Assembly (NCBI GenBank): GCA_000504425.1 | Contig: KI632513.1 | Span: 3,009,276 to 3,073,275, forward strand | Direction: 5' to 3' | DNA: 64,000 bases | DNA from: Rhodopseudomonas palustris JSC-3b | Lineage (GTDB): Bacteria > Pseudomonadota > Alphaproteobacteria > Rhizobiales > Xanthobacteraceae | Shown: piece by piece, positions 45,787 to 58,234 of the stretch | Position numbering within the stretch: the stretch's first letter is position 1 | Layout of the letters: each line of letters begins with the position of its first letter | Made by a program: the position numbers and the translations under genes | Notes under the pieces: model-generated | The model's database searches: none | The model's input: the letters and a program-made list of their open reading frames with translations, nothing else | What the model was told of the DNA's origin: nothing

Positions 45787-47094
45787 TTACTTACGCACGC
45801 AGATCACCCGCAGCAGCGCGCCATCGGCGCTGCCGGAGCTGCCCTCCAGCGGCGTAACGCCATGCTGGCTGAGAAAAGCGCGCACCTCATCGCCGCCGCG
45901 CAGCGTCGCCTGTTGCGGCTTGAGTTGCGCGAGCCCCGCGAAGCGGCCCTGACGATCAAGCGCCGGCGCGCCGGCAAAGCCCGCCCCGGGCGAGGTCGCC
46001 AGCAGCGCTTCATCGCCCGGTCGTGCAGCGATTAGCTCGGTGCGCACATGGCTGACCGCGCCGCCGCCGCTTTGCCCCTGCGGCGCGGCGATGCCGACAA
46101 TCTCCAGCTCGGTTGGCGGCGCGCTGCCGCCGCCGAGCGCCAAGGGTTGCAGGTCCTGCGCGCCATAGATCCGCAGCAGCGCCAGCTCGCGGGCATTGTC
46201 CTCGGCGACCTTGTCGGCGTGGCCGTGCCCGGCGACCACGATCGCCATGCAGCCCTCGACCGCCTGCCGGTCGGTGAGGATCGCGCCATTGCGATCGACC
46301 ACAATGCCGGTGGCGTATTCCACCTTGGGGCGCGGCGGCGGACTGGCGGCGACGCCCGCCGGGAACGGCACGAACGCGCTCGACATCGCCACCGCCACCG
46401 GGTCCATGATGCCCTCGGTGGCCTGATCGTACAGCACGGTCAGGATGCGCACCTCGCTGTCCTTGGCGGCGCCGCGCACATAAAACTTCTTCAAACCCTG
46501 CATGCCGGACACCACGAAGAAGTCCGGCTTGACCACGCTGTATTGCACGGTGCGGCCTGGGGGCTGTTTCTTCTCCTGCTCGGCGAGCGCGGCGAGATTG
46601 GGCGCGGCCTCCTTGCGGCGCGTCAGCAGCAGCTGAATGGTGCCGCTCGACGAACTCCATTTGGCACCATTGGCATCGGCGCTGTGCTGCGGCACCAGCT
46701 TGCTTGGCACGCCGAGCCGCACGCCGCTGATCGGCTCGGTGAGCAGCTTCCAGCCGACATTGTCCTGCGCGGTGCGTGCCGCGGCAGCGAGCAAGGCGCG
46801 CTCCGGCGCGGTCAGCGTGCCGGACGGCTTGCCGCCATTGTCGCGCTGAAACGCCTTGATCGCCGCGACCAGCCGTTCAGAGGCTTCGCCATTGATCACG
46901 CCGTTGAAATGCCCGGTCCAGACCAGATCGGACTGCAGCGAAAGCCGATCGGCCTGCGCCTTGTCATTGCTAGGCGGCACAGAAGCGGCAGGGCGAGCCT
47001 TGGCGGCCGCAATGGCGGGCGGCGGGCTGCTTTGCGCGTTGGCCGCGCCGGCCGCCGCGATCACGATCAGGGTTGCGGCGAGGCTCATTCTCAT
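45787..47094 (-). CDS. Secreted peptidoglycan-binding-like protein with degenerate trypsin domain
   Basis: A 435-residue protein with signal peptide (1-20, ending GAANA). It has a PG_binding_1-like helical segment (about 50-105, DLVWTGHFNGVINGEASERL), a middle domain of unknown type (110-245) and a C-terminal chymotrypsin-like domain (260-430: YATGIVVDRNGAILTDRQAV to VRAFLSQHGV). In DegP-like proteases the motifs are TNHHV, DLALL and GNSGGP. Here they read TDRQAV, ELALL and GFAGAP, so all three catalytic residues appear replaced. It is probably a non-catalytic binding protein. Start ATG follows GGGAA. Confidence 0.78.
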   Translation of the reverse strand: MRMSLAATLIVIAAAGAANAQSSPPPAIAAAKARPAASVPPSNDKAQADRLSLQSDLVWTGHFNGVINGEASERLVAAIKAFQRDNGGKPSGTLTAPERALLAAAARTAQDNVGWKLLTEPISGVRLGVPSKLVPQHSADANGAKWSSSSGTIQLLLTRRKEAAPNLAALAEQEKKQPPGRTVQYSVVKPDFFVVSGMQGLKKFYVRGAAKDSEVRILTVLYDQATEGIMDPVAVAMSSAFVPFPAGVAASPPPRPKVEYATGIVVDRNGAILTDRQAVEGCMAIVVAGHGHADKVAEDNARELALLRIYGAQDLQPLALGGGSAPPTELEIVGIAAPQGQSGGGAVSHVRTELIAARPGDEALLATSPGAGFAGAPALDRQGRFAGLAQLKPQQATLRGGDEVRAFLSQHGVTPLEGSSGSADGALLRVICVRK

Positions 47095-47227
47095 GACAAT
47101 TCCCGCGGTCGCGCTCAGAACCCGCAGCTAAGCACACCGTCTTGGTCGGCGACAACGGCCTGCGGGTTCAGCGATTGCGCCGCGCGCCCCGTCGAACAGG
47201 CCCGTCGAACAGGAATGTCACGGCATC

Positions 47228-48028
47228 ATGCTGAGCCCCGCTGAACTCGAACGCTATGCCCGCCACATCGTGCTGCAGGATGTCGGCGGCCCCGGCCAGG
47301 CCAAGCTGCAACAGGCCGCGGTGCTGGTGATCGGCGCCGGCGGCCTTGGCGCGCCGGTGCTGATGTATCTGGCGGCCGCGGGGGTCGGCCGGCTCGGCGC
47401 GGTCGATGACGACACGGTGTCGCTGTCCAATCTGCAGCGTCAGATCATTCACGGCACGCCGGACCTTGGCCGGCGCAAAGTCGACAGCGCCGCCGAGCGG
47501 GTGCAGGCGCTCAACCCGCATGTGCAGTTCGTCGGCCATCCGCTGCGGCTCAATGCCAGCAACGCGCTCGAATTGTTTGCCGACTACGATCTGGTGATCG
47601 ACGGCTCCGACAATTTCGCCACGCGCTATCTGGTATCCGACGCCTGCTATCTGGCGCGAAAACCGCTGATCACCGGCGCGCTTGGCGCGTTCGACGGCTC
47701 AGTGACCACGATCCGCGCCCATGAGCGCAACGCCGCCGGCGAGCTGAACCCGAGTTATCGCTGCCTGTTTCCGGAACCGCCGCCGCCCGGCGCGGTGCCG
47801 ACCTGCCAGGAAGCCGGCGTGCTCGGCGCGCTGGCCGGCATGATCGGTTCGATGATGGCGCTGGAAGCGATCCGCGAGATCGTCGGCTTTGGCGACAATC
47901 TGGTCGGACGGCTGTTGATGATCGACGCGCGCGCGATGCGCTTTGAGACGCTGCGCTATCGGCGCGATCCGCAAAATCCGCTGAGTGGCGATGCGCCGAC
48001 CATTGTCGATCTGAGCGGCCATCGCTGA
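47228..48028 (+). CDS. ThiF/MoeB/HesA-family adenylyltransferase
   Basis: E1-like enzyme that adenylates the C-terminus of a ubiquitin-like sulfur carrier (ThiS or MoaD). The nucleotide loop is VLVIGAGGLGAPVLMYLAAA, with NLQRQIIHGTPDLGRRKVDS (catalytic Arg and Lys) and DGSDNFATRYLVSDAC. A Cys in PTCQEAGVLGALAGMIGSMM corresponds to the sulfur-transfer region. The zinc site is degraded: SYRC replaces C-x2-C and the C-terminal C-x2-C is absent. Length 266 residues. No thiS, moaD or rhodanese gene is adjacent. Confidence 0.9.
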   Translation: MLSPAELERYARHIVLQDVGGPGQAKLQQAAVLVIGAGGLGAPVLMYLAAAGVGRLGAVDDDTVSLSNLQRQIIHGTPDLGRRKVDSAAERVQALNPHVQFVGHPLRLNASNALELFADYDLVIDGSDNFATRYLVSDACYLARKPLITGALGAFDGSVTTIRAHERNAAGELNPSYRCLFPEPPPPGAVPTCQEAGVLGALAGMIGSMMALEAIREIVGFGDNLVGRLLMIDARAMRFETLRYRRDPQNPLSGDAPTIVDLSGHR

Positions 48029-48058
48029 CGGCGCGCTCCAGGTCGGCGCGCCGCGCGA

Positions 48059-49060
48059 TCACAGCATGTTGGGCAGCACGCGATCCGGCGGCTTGTGATT
48101 GTCGAGGAAGGTGCGGATGTTGATGATCACCTTCTCGCCCATCTCGACCCGGCCTTCGATGGTGGCCGAGCCCATATGCGGCAGCAGCACAACCTTGCCC
48201 TGCTGCGCCAGCCGGATCAGTTTCGGGCTGACCAAGGGCTCATGCTCATAAACGTCGAGCCCGGCGCCGGCGATGTCGCCGGCTTCGATCAGCTTGATCA
48301 GGGTCTCTTCGTCGATCACCTCGCCGCGCGCGGTGTTGACGACATAGGCGTCCTTGCGGATCAGCTTTAGCCGGCGCGCCGACAACAGATGGAACGTCGC
48401 CGGGGTGTGCGGACAATTCACCGAGATGATGTCCATCCGCGCCAGCATCTGGTCGAGGCTGTCCCAATAGGTGGCGCCGAGTTCGTCGGCGATCTTGGGC
48501 GCGACCGGCTTGCGGTTGTGATAGTGAATCTGCAGCCCGAAAGTGCGGGCGCGGCGCGCCACCGCCTGGCCGATCCGGCCCATGCCGATGATGCCGAGCC
48601 GCTTGCCGCCGAGCCGGCGGCCGAGCATCCAGGTCGGCGACCAGCCGGGCCAGTCCTGACCGCCGGGCAGCAAGGATGCGCCTTCGATCAGCCGGCGCGG
48701 CACCGCCAGGATCAGCGCCATGGTCATGTCGGCGGTGTCTTCGGTAAGCACCTTGGGCGTGTTGGTGACGGTGATGCCGCGGGCATGGGCGGCGGCGACA
48801 TTGATGTTGTCGATGCCGTTGCCGAAATGGGCGATCAGCTTCAGCTTGCAGTCGGGCTGCTGGAGCAGGTCGTCGGTGATCTGGTCGGTCACCGTCGGCA
48901 CCAGCACGTCGGCGGTCCGCACCGCCTCGGCCAGCTGATCGGCGGTCATCGGCACGTCGTCGAGATTGAGCTTGGTATCGAACAGTTCCCGCATCCGGGT
49001 CTCGATCGAGTCCGGCAGTTTGCGGGTCACGACAACCAGAGGCTTTTTCTTAACCGGCAT
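48059..49060 (-). CDS. D-isomer-specific 2-hydroxyacid dehydrogenase (glyoxylate reductase-like)
   Basis: NAD(P)-dependent reductase of glyoxylate or hydroxypyruvate type, 333 residues. The Rossmann motif is LGIIGMGRIGQAVARRA; catalytic Arg is in VNTARGEVIDEETLI, Glu in LDVYEHEPLVSPKLI and His in VVLLPHMGSATIEGRVEM. The N-terminal lid begins KKPLVVVTRKLPDSIETRMR. Substrate specificity within the family is not certain. Confidence 0.9.
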   Translation of the reverse strand: MPVKKKPLVVVTRKLPDSIETRMRELFDTKLNLDDVPMTADQLAEAVRTADVLVPTVTDQITDDLLQQPDCKLKLIAHFGNGIDNINVAAAHARGITVTNTPKVLTEDTADMTMALILAVPRRLIEGASLLPGGQDWPGWSPTWMLGRRLGGKRLGIIGMGRIGQAVARRARTFGLQIHYHNRKPVAPKIADELGATYWDSLDQMLARMDIISVNCPHTPATFHLLSARRLKLIRKDAYVVNTARGEVIDEETLIKLIEAGDIAGAGLDVYEHEPLVSPKLIRLAQQGKVVLLPHMGSATIEGRVEMGEKVIINIRTFLDNHKPPDRVLPNML

Positions 49061-49442
49061 GTCCTGCTCTCAAGTGAATTCGGGAGATCGCTCGTCAGAT
49101 CAGCCCTCAAGACGGGCGAAGCTCGAATTCGGCACTCCTCGTTCAGTCCTCGTTAACCCGGTTGCTCGAAACTCCGCCACAGCGGTCGCGGCGTCATCGA
49201 ACGGTGACCTTGGGTTTTTCTTGCGGAGCACCGTTGCTGCGGGCCTCCGATATTGGGTCCTCTCTAGCAGAAGGTTGGCCCAAGACAAGAACCCAAGAGG
49301 CTGAGCCCGAACATTCGAAGCCTGGGAATTCAGCGGCGATAACCGAAGGATGCGACGCAGCAATGCCGTGCTTTGCGTGCGGCCGGCGCCCTGGATTCGG
49401 TCGGCCGAGGATGGAGTACCAGTTTCGCGAGGAGGTAAGGGT
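49061..49442. other. 382-base intergenic region upstream of the SH3 protein
   Basis: Divergent promoter region between the dehydrogenase and the SH3 gene. It contains short inverted arms (TTGGGTTTTTCTTG near 49210 with AAGAACCCAAG near 49293) and two GAATTCGG copies, with no coding frame of credible composition. The SH3 gene has a strong RBS (GAGGAGGTAAG) at its end. Confidence 0.5.
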
Positions 49443-49967
49443 ATGGTTGTGGGGCGTGTGACGGGTTTGCTGGTGGTGGCTGCCGCAATTTTGAGCGGGC
49501 TGCCGACGGCTTCTGCCGCCAAAGACGCGCCAACCTCGGCCAGCGGCCTGCCGATTCCGCGCTATGTCAGCCTGAAATCCGATCACGTTAACGTCCGCGC
49601 CGGCCCGACCAAGGATAACGACGTCGCCTGGGTCTATACCCGCTCCGGACTGCCGGTCGAGATCACCGCGGAATTCGAGAATTGGCGCCGGGTGCGCGAT
49701 TCCGAAGGCGCCGAGGGCTGGGTGTACCATTCGCTGCTGTCCGGCCGCCGCACCGCGGTGGTGACCATGAAGAACAAGGACGAGCTGGCGCCGATCTATG
49801 ACCGCGCCGACCCGAAAAGCGCGGTCGCGGCCCGGCTGCAGGTCGGCGTGGTGGCCCAGATCAAGCAATGCGCCTCCGGCTGGTGCCGGATCACCGGCAA
49901 CGGCTTTGACGGCTGGATCCAGCAGGAGCGGCTGTGGGGCGTCTATGCCGATGAGAAGGTGAACTGA
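49443..49967 (+). CDS. Secreted bacterial SH3-domain protein
   Basis: A 174-residue exported protein with signal peptide (1-26, ending ASA) and two bacterial SH3-like modules: SDHVNVRAGPTKDNDVAWVY to GAEGWVYHSLLSGRR, and DELAPIYDRADPKSAVAARL to GFDGWIQQERLWGVY. Such modules bind peptidoglycan or mediate protein contacts in the periplasm. ATG at 49443 is fixed by the GAGGAGGTAAG Shine-Dalgarno. Confidence 0.88.
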   Translation: MVVGRVTGLLVVAAAILSGLPTASAAKDAPTSASGLPIPRYVSLKSDHVNVRAGPTKDNDVAWVYTRSGLPVEITAEFENWRRVRDSEGAEGWVYHSLLSGRRTAVVTMKNKDELAPIYDRADPKSAVAARLQVGVVAQIKQCASGWCRITGNGFDGWIQQERLWGVYADEKVN

Positions 49968-49997
49968 CGCGGCGAACGGTCGCGGCGCCGTCCACAC

Positions 49998-52718
49998 TCA
50001 GCGTTTCGGCAGCTTGGCCTGCAGCGCGTACAGCGCCTCCAAAGCCTCGCGCGGCGACATCTCATCGGGATGCAGGCCGCGCACCGCCTCGATCAATTGC
50101 TCAGCTTCGGACGGCGGTGCCGGCTCGGCCGGCGCGCGCGCGGTCAGCGCAAACAGCGGCAGATCGTCGGCCAGCGCCCGCACCGACTGGCCGCGATCAT
50201 TGGCTTCGAGCTTGGCCAGCACCGCCTTGGCGCGGCTGATCACGCTCGGCGGCAGCCCGGCCAGCTTCGCGACCTGGATGCCATAGGAGCGATCGGCCGA
50301 GCCCGGCATCACCTCATGCAAGAACACCACCTCGCCGTGCCATTCCTTGACGCGGACGGTGGCGTTGAACAGCCGCGGCAGTTTTGACGATAGTGCGGTC
50401 AGCTCGTGATAATGGGTCGCGAACAGAGCGCGGCAGCGATTGGCCTCGTGCAGATGTTCGATCGCGGCCCAGGCGATCGACAGACCATCGAAGGTCGCGG
50501 TGCCGCGGCCGATCTCATCGAGGATCACCAGCGCCCGGTCGCTGGCCTGATTGAGGATCACCGCGGTCTCGACCATTTCCACCATGAAGGTCGAGCGGCC
50601 ACGCGCGAGATCATCGGCGGCTCCGACCCGCGAGAACAGCCGATCGACAATGCCGATCCGCGCCCGCGACGCCGGCACGAATGAGCCGATCTGCGCCAGC
50701 AGCGCGATCAGCGCATTCTGGCGCAGAAAAGTCGATTTACCGGCCATGTTCGGGCCGGTCAGCAGCCAGATCTGCCCGGATTGCTGGCCGGGCGCCGGCG
50801 ACAGATCGCAGGCATTGGCGATGAACGGCTGGCCGTCGCGCTTGAGCGCCTGTTCCACCACCGGATGGCGGCCGCCTTCGATCGCAAAGGCCAGCGAACT
50901 ATCAACCTCGGGGCGCACATAGTTGTCGTCGGCGGCGAGCTTGGCGAGCGCCAGCGTCACGTCGAGCAGCGCGAACGCCTGCGCGGCGGCGCGCAGATCA
51001 TCGCCGGCGGCGATCACCATCGCCGCGAGTTGCTCGAACACTTCCAGCTCGAGCCCAAGCGCGCGTTCGCCGGCATTGGCGATCTTCGCTTCGATTTCGC
51101 CAAGCTCGGCGGTGGTGAACCGCACCTGCCCAGCCAAGGTCTGGCGGTGGATGAAGGTGGCGTTGAGCGGCGCCGTCATCAGCCGGTCGCCATGCTGCGC
51201 GGTGACTTCGACGAAATAGCCGAGCACATTGTTGTGCCGGATCTTGAGCGTCTTGATGCCGGTGTCTTCGGCGTAGCGCGCCTGCATCGCCGCCACCACC
51301 TGGCGCGAGGCGTCGCGCAGCTCGCGCGCCTCATCGAGCGCCGGCAGATAGTTGCTACGCACAAAGCCGCCGTCGCGCTTCAATAGCGGCAGCTCCTCGG
51401 CGAGCGCCCTGGAAAACTCCTGCGCTAATTCGCGCGACGGCCGCCGCAGCGCCGCGGCAGCTACCCGGATTTCCTGCGGCAGTTCGGCGAGCGTGCCAAG
51501 CTGCGCCAGCGCATCATCAGCAGCAAGCACGCCGTCGCGCAGCGCGGCGAGATCGCGCGGGCCGCCGCGCCCGACCGACAGCCGCGCCAGCGCGCGCGAC
51601 ATATCGGGCGCCACGCGCAGCGTGGAGCGCAGACTGTCACGCAGCATCGGTTCAGCAACAAACGCCGCCACCGCGTCGAGCCGGTGCGCGATCGCCTCGG
51701 CATCGGTGAGCGGTGCCGCCAGCCGCTGCGCGAGCAGCCGCGAGCCGGCCGCGGTCACGGTGCAATCGATGGCGTCGAGCAGCGAGCCGCGCCGTTCGCC
51801 GGCCAGCGTGCGCGTCAATTCCAGATTGGCGCGGGTTGCCGGATCGATCGCCATGGTGGCGCCGGACAATTCGCGCGAGGGCGGCGACAGCGGCGGCTTC
51901 TTGCCGAGCTGGGTGCGCTCGACATAGGTGATGCAGGCCGCAGCCGCGGTCGCTTCCAGCCGCGACATCGCGGCGAGGCCATCCATGGTGGCGACCGCGA
52001 AGTAATCACACAGCCGCCGCTCGGCGGTGGCGGAATCGAACACATCGCGGGTCAGCGGCGTCACCGCCGCGAGTTCGCGCAGCAGCGGGCCGTAATCGGG
52101 ATCGCTATAGAGCGCGTCGGTGACGATCGCTTCATTGGGATTGATGCGCGCCAGCGTGGCGGCGAGTTCCGGGCCGCTGCATTCGGTGACGATGAATTCC
52201 GAGGTCGAGATGTCGATCCAGGCGAGCCCAATGCGGTCGCCGCCCGCGGCCTTGGCGCGCGCGATCGCCAGCAGATAGTTGTTGGCGCGGGCGTCGAGCA
52301 GCGTGTCTTCGGTGAGCGTGCCCGGCGTGATCAGCCGCACCACGTCGCGACGCACCACGCTTTTGCGGGCGCGCGCCGCGGCCGGATCCTCGGTCTGCTC
52401 GCACACCGCGACGCGGTGGCCGAGCGCGATCAGCCGGTGCAGATAGTCGTCGGCGCGCTCAACCGGCACGCCGCACATCGGAATGTCCTGGCCAAGATGC
52501 TTGCCGCGCTTGGTCAGCGTGATGCCGAGCGCGCGCGAGGCGACCTCGGCGTCGTCAAAGAACAGCTCGTAGAAATCGCCCATCCGGTAAAACAGCAAGA
52601 GCCCCGGATTGGCGGCTTTGATCTCGTGATACTGCTCCATCATCGGCGAGACGCGCGCAGGCGGCTCCGCGGCGAGGACGGGCGGGGGCGAAGAAGATAC
52701 GGAAGGCTCGATCGTCAT
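49998..52718 (-). CDS. mutS: DNA mismatch repair protein MutS
   Basis: MutS recognises mismatches and small loops. The mismatch-binding Phe-x-Glu is in [20 protein letters not shown]; the ATPase has Walker [20 protein letters not shown], the [16 protein letters not shown] block, Walker [21 protein letters not shown] and the His of [18 protein letters not shown]. The 906-residue length is standard for alphaproteobacteria. The N-terminal 25 residues are a Pro/Ser-rich leader. Its start codon is only 13 bases from the family C repeat at 52731, and no good RBS is visible. Confidence 0.97.
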   Translation of the reverse strand: MTIEPSVSSSPPPVLAAEPPARVSPMMEQYHEIKAANPGLLLFYRMGDFYELFFDDAEVASRALGITLTKRGKHLGQDIPMCGVPVERADDYLHRLIALGHRVAVCEQTEDPAAARARKSVVRRDVVRLITPGTLTEDTLLDARANNYLLAIARAKAAGGDRIGLAWIDISTSEFIVTECSGPELAATLARINPNEAIVTDALYSDPDYGPLLRELAAVTPLTRDVFDSATAERRLCDYFAVATMDGLAAMSRLEATAAAACITYVERTQLGKKPPLSPPSRELSGATMAIDPATRANLELTRTLAGERRGSLLDAIDCTVTAAGSRLLAQRLAAPLTDAEAIAHRLDAVAAFVAEPMLRDSLRSTLRVAPDMSRALARLSVGRGGPRDLAALRDGVLAADDALAQLGTLAELPQEIRVAAAALRRPSRELAQEFSRALAEELPLLKRDGGFVRSNYLPALDEARELRDASRQVVAAMQARYAEDTGIKTLKIRHNNVLGYFVEVTAQHGDRLMTAPLNATFIHRQTLAGQVRFTTAELGEIEAKIANAGERALGLELEVFEQLAAMVIAAGDDLRAAAQAFALLDVTLALAKLAADDNYVRPEVDSSLAFAIEGGRHPVVEQALKRDGQPFIANACDLSPAPGQQSGQIWLLTGPNMAGKSTFLRQNALIALLAQIGSFVPASRARIGIVDRLFSRVGAADDLARGRSTFMVEMVETAVILNQASDRALVILDEIGRGTATFDGLSIAWAAIEHLHEANRCRALFATHYHELTALSSKLPRLFNATVRVKEWHGEVVFLHEVMPGSADRSYGIQVAKLAGLPPSVISRAKAVLAKLEANDRGQSVRALADDLPLFALTARAPAEPAPPSEAEQLIEAVRGLHPDEMSPREALEALYALQAKLPKR

Positions 52719-52730
52719 GGCGGCCGGACG

Positions 52731-52835
52731 CTAGAGCTTTTTCGGTTCTGATGGAATCAGAACCGAAGCTCTAGCTTGATGTTTTGACGCGTTTTCTTGA
52801 CGCGAACCGGCATCCACTTCGCTCGAAAACGCTTA
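52731..52835. repeat. Two-hairpin palindromic element, family C (copy 2)
   Basis: First hairpin: CTAGAGCTTTTTCGGTTCTG through AATCAGAACCGAAGCTCTAG (52731-52774). Second hairpin: GCGTTTTC (52789-52796) pairs with GAAAACGC (52825-52832), with CGCGAACCGGCATCCACTTC between. I recall this arrangement from many intergenic places in Bradyrhizobium-group genomes. A shortened copy is at 13203-13233. It directly abuts the 5' end of mutS. Confidence 0.85.
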
Positions 52836-52979
52836 TCAAGAATTGCCGCCGCGATCACGGCCCGGCTGGGTTATCCAATGCCGATGCACGCTCGCTCCAG
52901 CAATTCGGCCCATGCTTAGCGGCTCGGCGCTCCACGATGCGCCGCTTGACCCGGTTCCGCCGGAAGACGCGCGAAAAGC

Positions 52980-53192
52980 CTACGAGGCGGCGCTCGCGGG
53001 CGGCTGCTGCTCGTCCTGCTCGGGCGCCATTTCCAGCTTGAGCCGGCCGCCGCCGCAACTCAGCGAGATCGATTGCGCCGGATGGCCGTTGTTGCAGGAG
53101 CCGGACCCGTAGAAATGGTCCTTGTGATTGTCGGGCATGCCGCAATCGACGATCATCCGGCCGCAGGATGGACAATAGGCTTTGTGGGACAT
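52980..53192 (-). CDS. Cys-rich small protein (zinc-ribbon-like)
   Basis: A 70-residue protein, MSHKAYCPSCGRMIVDCGMP and on, with C-x2-C, then C17, CNNGH and a further Cys: six Cys and four His in about 50 residues, followed by an acidic Gln/Glu tail. It looks like a small metal-binding domain. ATG at 53192 has GAGAAAC upstream. Function is unknown; it lies between mutS and the thiolase gene, and may be co-directional with mutS. Confidence 0.6.
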   Translation of the reverse strand: MSHKAYCPSCGRMIVDCGMPDNHKDHFYGSGSCNNGHPAQSISLSCGGGRLKLEMAPEQDEQQPPASAAS

Positions 53193-53381
53193 GACAGTTT
53201 CTCCACATAGCGATTGCACACGGGATGGTTGTGACAGGCTACATCCAAAACCCGGAACCGGCAATCAGTCCCGTGGACTCAGCGGCGCCGCGTCAGCCGT
53301 TTGACGCCTTTGGCCGCGCTTTTTACAAATCGCGCCGCATCCGCCAGCAAGTGCGGACCATGACAATGAGGGAGCAGCACG

Positions 53382-54587
<1,206 letters not shown>

Positions 54588-54607
54588 GACCTCCGGCCGA
54601 GAGCTTG

Positions 54608-54720
54608 TGACCCGTCATACCCGCGCTTGTCGCTTGTATCCACGTCTTAAAAGCCTAGTAAGTTCAAAGACGTGGATGGCCGGGACGAGCCCGGCCACGA
54701 CGCGCGTGGAGAGGTGGGGC
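54608..54720. repeat. Family A intergenic palindromic repeat (copy 6)
   Basis: CGTCATACCCGCGCTTGTCG, GTATCCACGTCTTAA, then GACGTGGATGGCCGGGACGA, GCCCGGCCACGACG, as in copy 2. Between convergent pcaF and oxyR. Confidence 0.85.
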
Positions 54721-54732
54721 ATTCGCTGGTGA

Positions 54733-55641
54733 TCATGCGCCCGCCACCGCCTGCTGCACCACCTCGCCGAGCGCGTCGAAATCGGCGCGGCGTGGCGAAG
54801 TGGCGCGGAACACCAGCCCGATCGAGCGACCAGGCTGCGGCTCCTCAAGCGGCAGCAATTTCACCCGGTCATCGCGGCCTTCGACCGCGGCGGCGATCTG
54901 CGGGATCAGCGTGATGCCATAGCCGCACGCCACCATCTGCATCACCGTCGACAGGCTGGAGGCGCCAAAACTGGCGCCGCTGACGCCGCCATTGAGGCCG
55001 CCAGCGGCAGTGGCGCAAAACGCCAGCGCCTGATCGCGCAGGCAATGACCATCTTCCAGCAGGATCAGACGGCTCTGGTCGATGTCATCGACGCTGACGA
55101 ACGGCTGCGCGGCGCGCGGATCATCGGCCGGCACCGCCAGCAGAAAGCGATCCTGAAACAGCGGCAGCGCGCGCATATCGTCATCGCCGGCCGGCAGCGC
55201 GAGTAGCGCGGCGTCGAGCGCACCGCTGCGCAGATCGGCCAGCAGCAGCTTGGTCTGGGTCTCGCGCAGTTCCAGCCGCAGTTCCGGAAAGCGGCGCTGC
55301 AATGCCGGTAGGATGCGCGGCAGCAGATAGGGCGCGAGCGAGGGGATCGCCCCCAAGGTCAGCCGCCCGGTCAGCGGCTGAGCGCGGTGCCGGGCGTAAT
55401 CCATCAGGTCGCGCGCGCCGGTCAGCAGGTCGTCGCCGCGCCGCACGATCTCGCGGCCAATGTCGGTGAGCAGCACTTCGCCCGGCCGCCGCTCCACCAG
55501 CTGCGCTCCCAAACTGCGTTCCAGATCGCGGATCTGCATCGACAGCGCCGGCTGCGTCACCGCGCAGGCTTCTGCGGCGCGGCCGAAATGACCATGCTTG
55601 GCGAGCGCGGACAGATAGCGGAGCTGGCGCAGCGTGATCAT
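54733..55641 (-). CDS. oxyR: Hydrogen peroxide-sensing LysR regulator OxyR
   Basis: OxyR senses H2O2 by forming a disulfide and activates peroxide defence genes. A LysR winged helix (MITLRQLRYLSALAKHGHFG, AEACAVTQPALSMQIRDLER) is at the N-terminus. The redox cysteines are Cys200 and Cys209 in LLEDGHCLRDQALAFCA, matching the E. coli Cys199/Cys208 pair. Length 302 residues. It is divergent from katG, and an operator lies 6 bases upstream of its start codon. Confidence 0.94.
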   Translation of the reverse strand: MITLRQLRYLSALAKHGHFGRAAEACAVTQPALSMQIRDLERSLGAQLVERRPGEVLLTDIGREIVRRGDDLLTGARDLMDYARHRAQPLTGRLTLGAIPSLAPYLLPRILPALQRRFPELRLELRETQTKLLLADLRSGALDAALLALPAGDDDMRALPLFQDRFLLAVPADDPRAAQPFVSVDDIDQSRLILLEDGHCLRDQALAFCATAAGGLNGGVSGASFGASSLSTVMQMVACGYGITLIPQIAAAVEGRDDRVKLLPLEEPQPGRSIGLVFRATSPRRADFDALGEVVQQAVAGA

Positions 55642-55646
55642 AGTGC

Positions 55647-55663
55647 GATCAGATTATCTGATC
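55647..55663. promoter_or_regulatory. Probable OxyR operator between oxyR and katG
   Basis: GATCAGATTATCTGATC is a near-perfect palindrome (8-base arms, one central base). It fits the T-N11-A architecture of LysR operators (ATC-N9-GAT). Its centre is about 42 bases 5' of a candidate katG -10 (TAAAAT, 55697-55702) and it covers the oxyR leader, so it could activate katG and autoregulate oxyR. Confidence 0.6.
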
Positions 55664-55696
55664 GAAGATGTAAGGTAAAGCGAATGGACCTGATGA

Positions 55697-55702
55697 TAAA
55701 AT
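55697..55702 (+). promoter_or_regulatory. Candidate katG -10 box
   Basis: TAAAAT lies about 17 bases after a poor -35 (GGTAAA, 55674-55679), as expected for an activator-dependent promoter. The predicted start near 55709 leaves a leader of about 114 bases to the katG ATG. Confidence 0.4.
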
Positions 55703-55798
55703 AAACCCAAGCTGCCGTCGCATTTCGGTGTGACAATCGCTGTGAGGGACGCACCACCACCGACGCACCCGGCTCCCAGCATCACGCAGAGCCGCTGA

Positions 55799-58015
<2,217 letters not shown>

Positions 58016-58106
58016 TCCGGCGGGATCAACGATCGCTGCGCAAAGCGGGATCGACGCGGGCACGGCAATGCTGCCGATGGGGCATTGACGTTGCTGCGCT
58101 TACTCA

Positions 58107-58146
58107 AAAGGCCTGCATGAGTGCGCTCATGCAGGCCTTTCTTTTT
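58107..58146 (+). terminator. Rho-independent terminator of katG
   Basis: A perfect 15-bp stem (AAAGGCCTGCATGAG and its complement) with loop TGCG, followed by a T-rich tail TTTCTTTTT. It lies 92 bases after the katG stop. Confidence 0.9.
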
Positions 58147-58234
58147 GGAGCTACCGACACGCGGTGATGAGCAAAGACGGCCATGACCGCCACCAGCCCG
58201 GCCATCAGCAGCCGCGAGAGGCCAATGGCGATAG

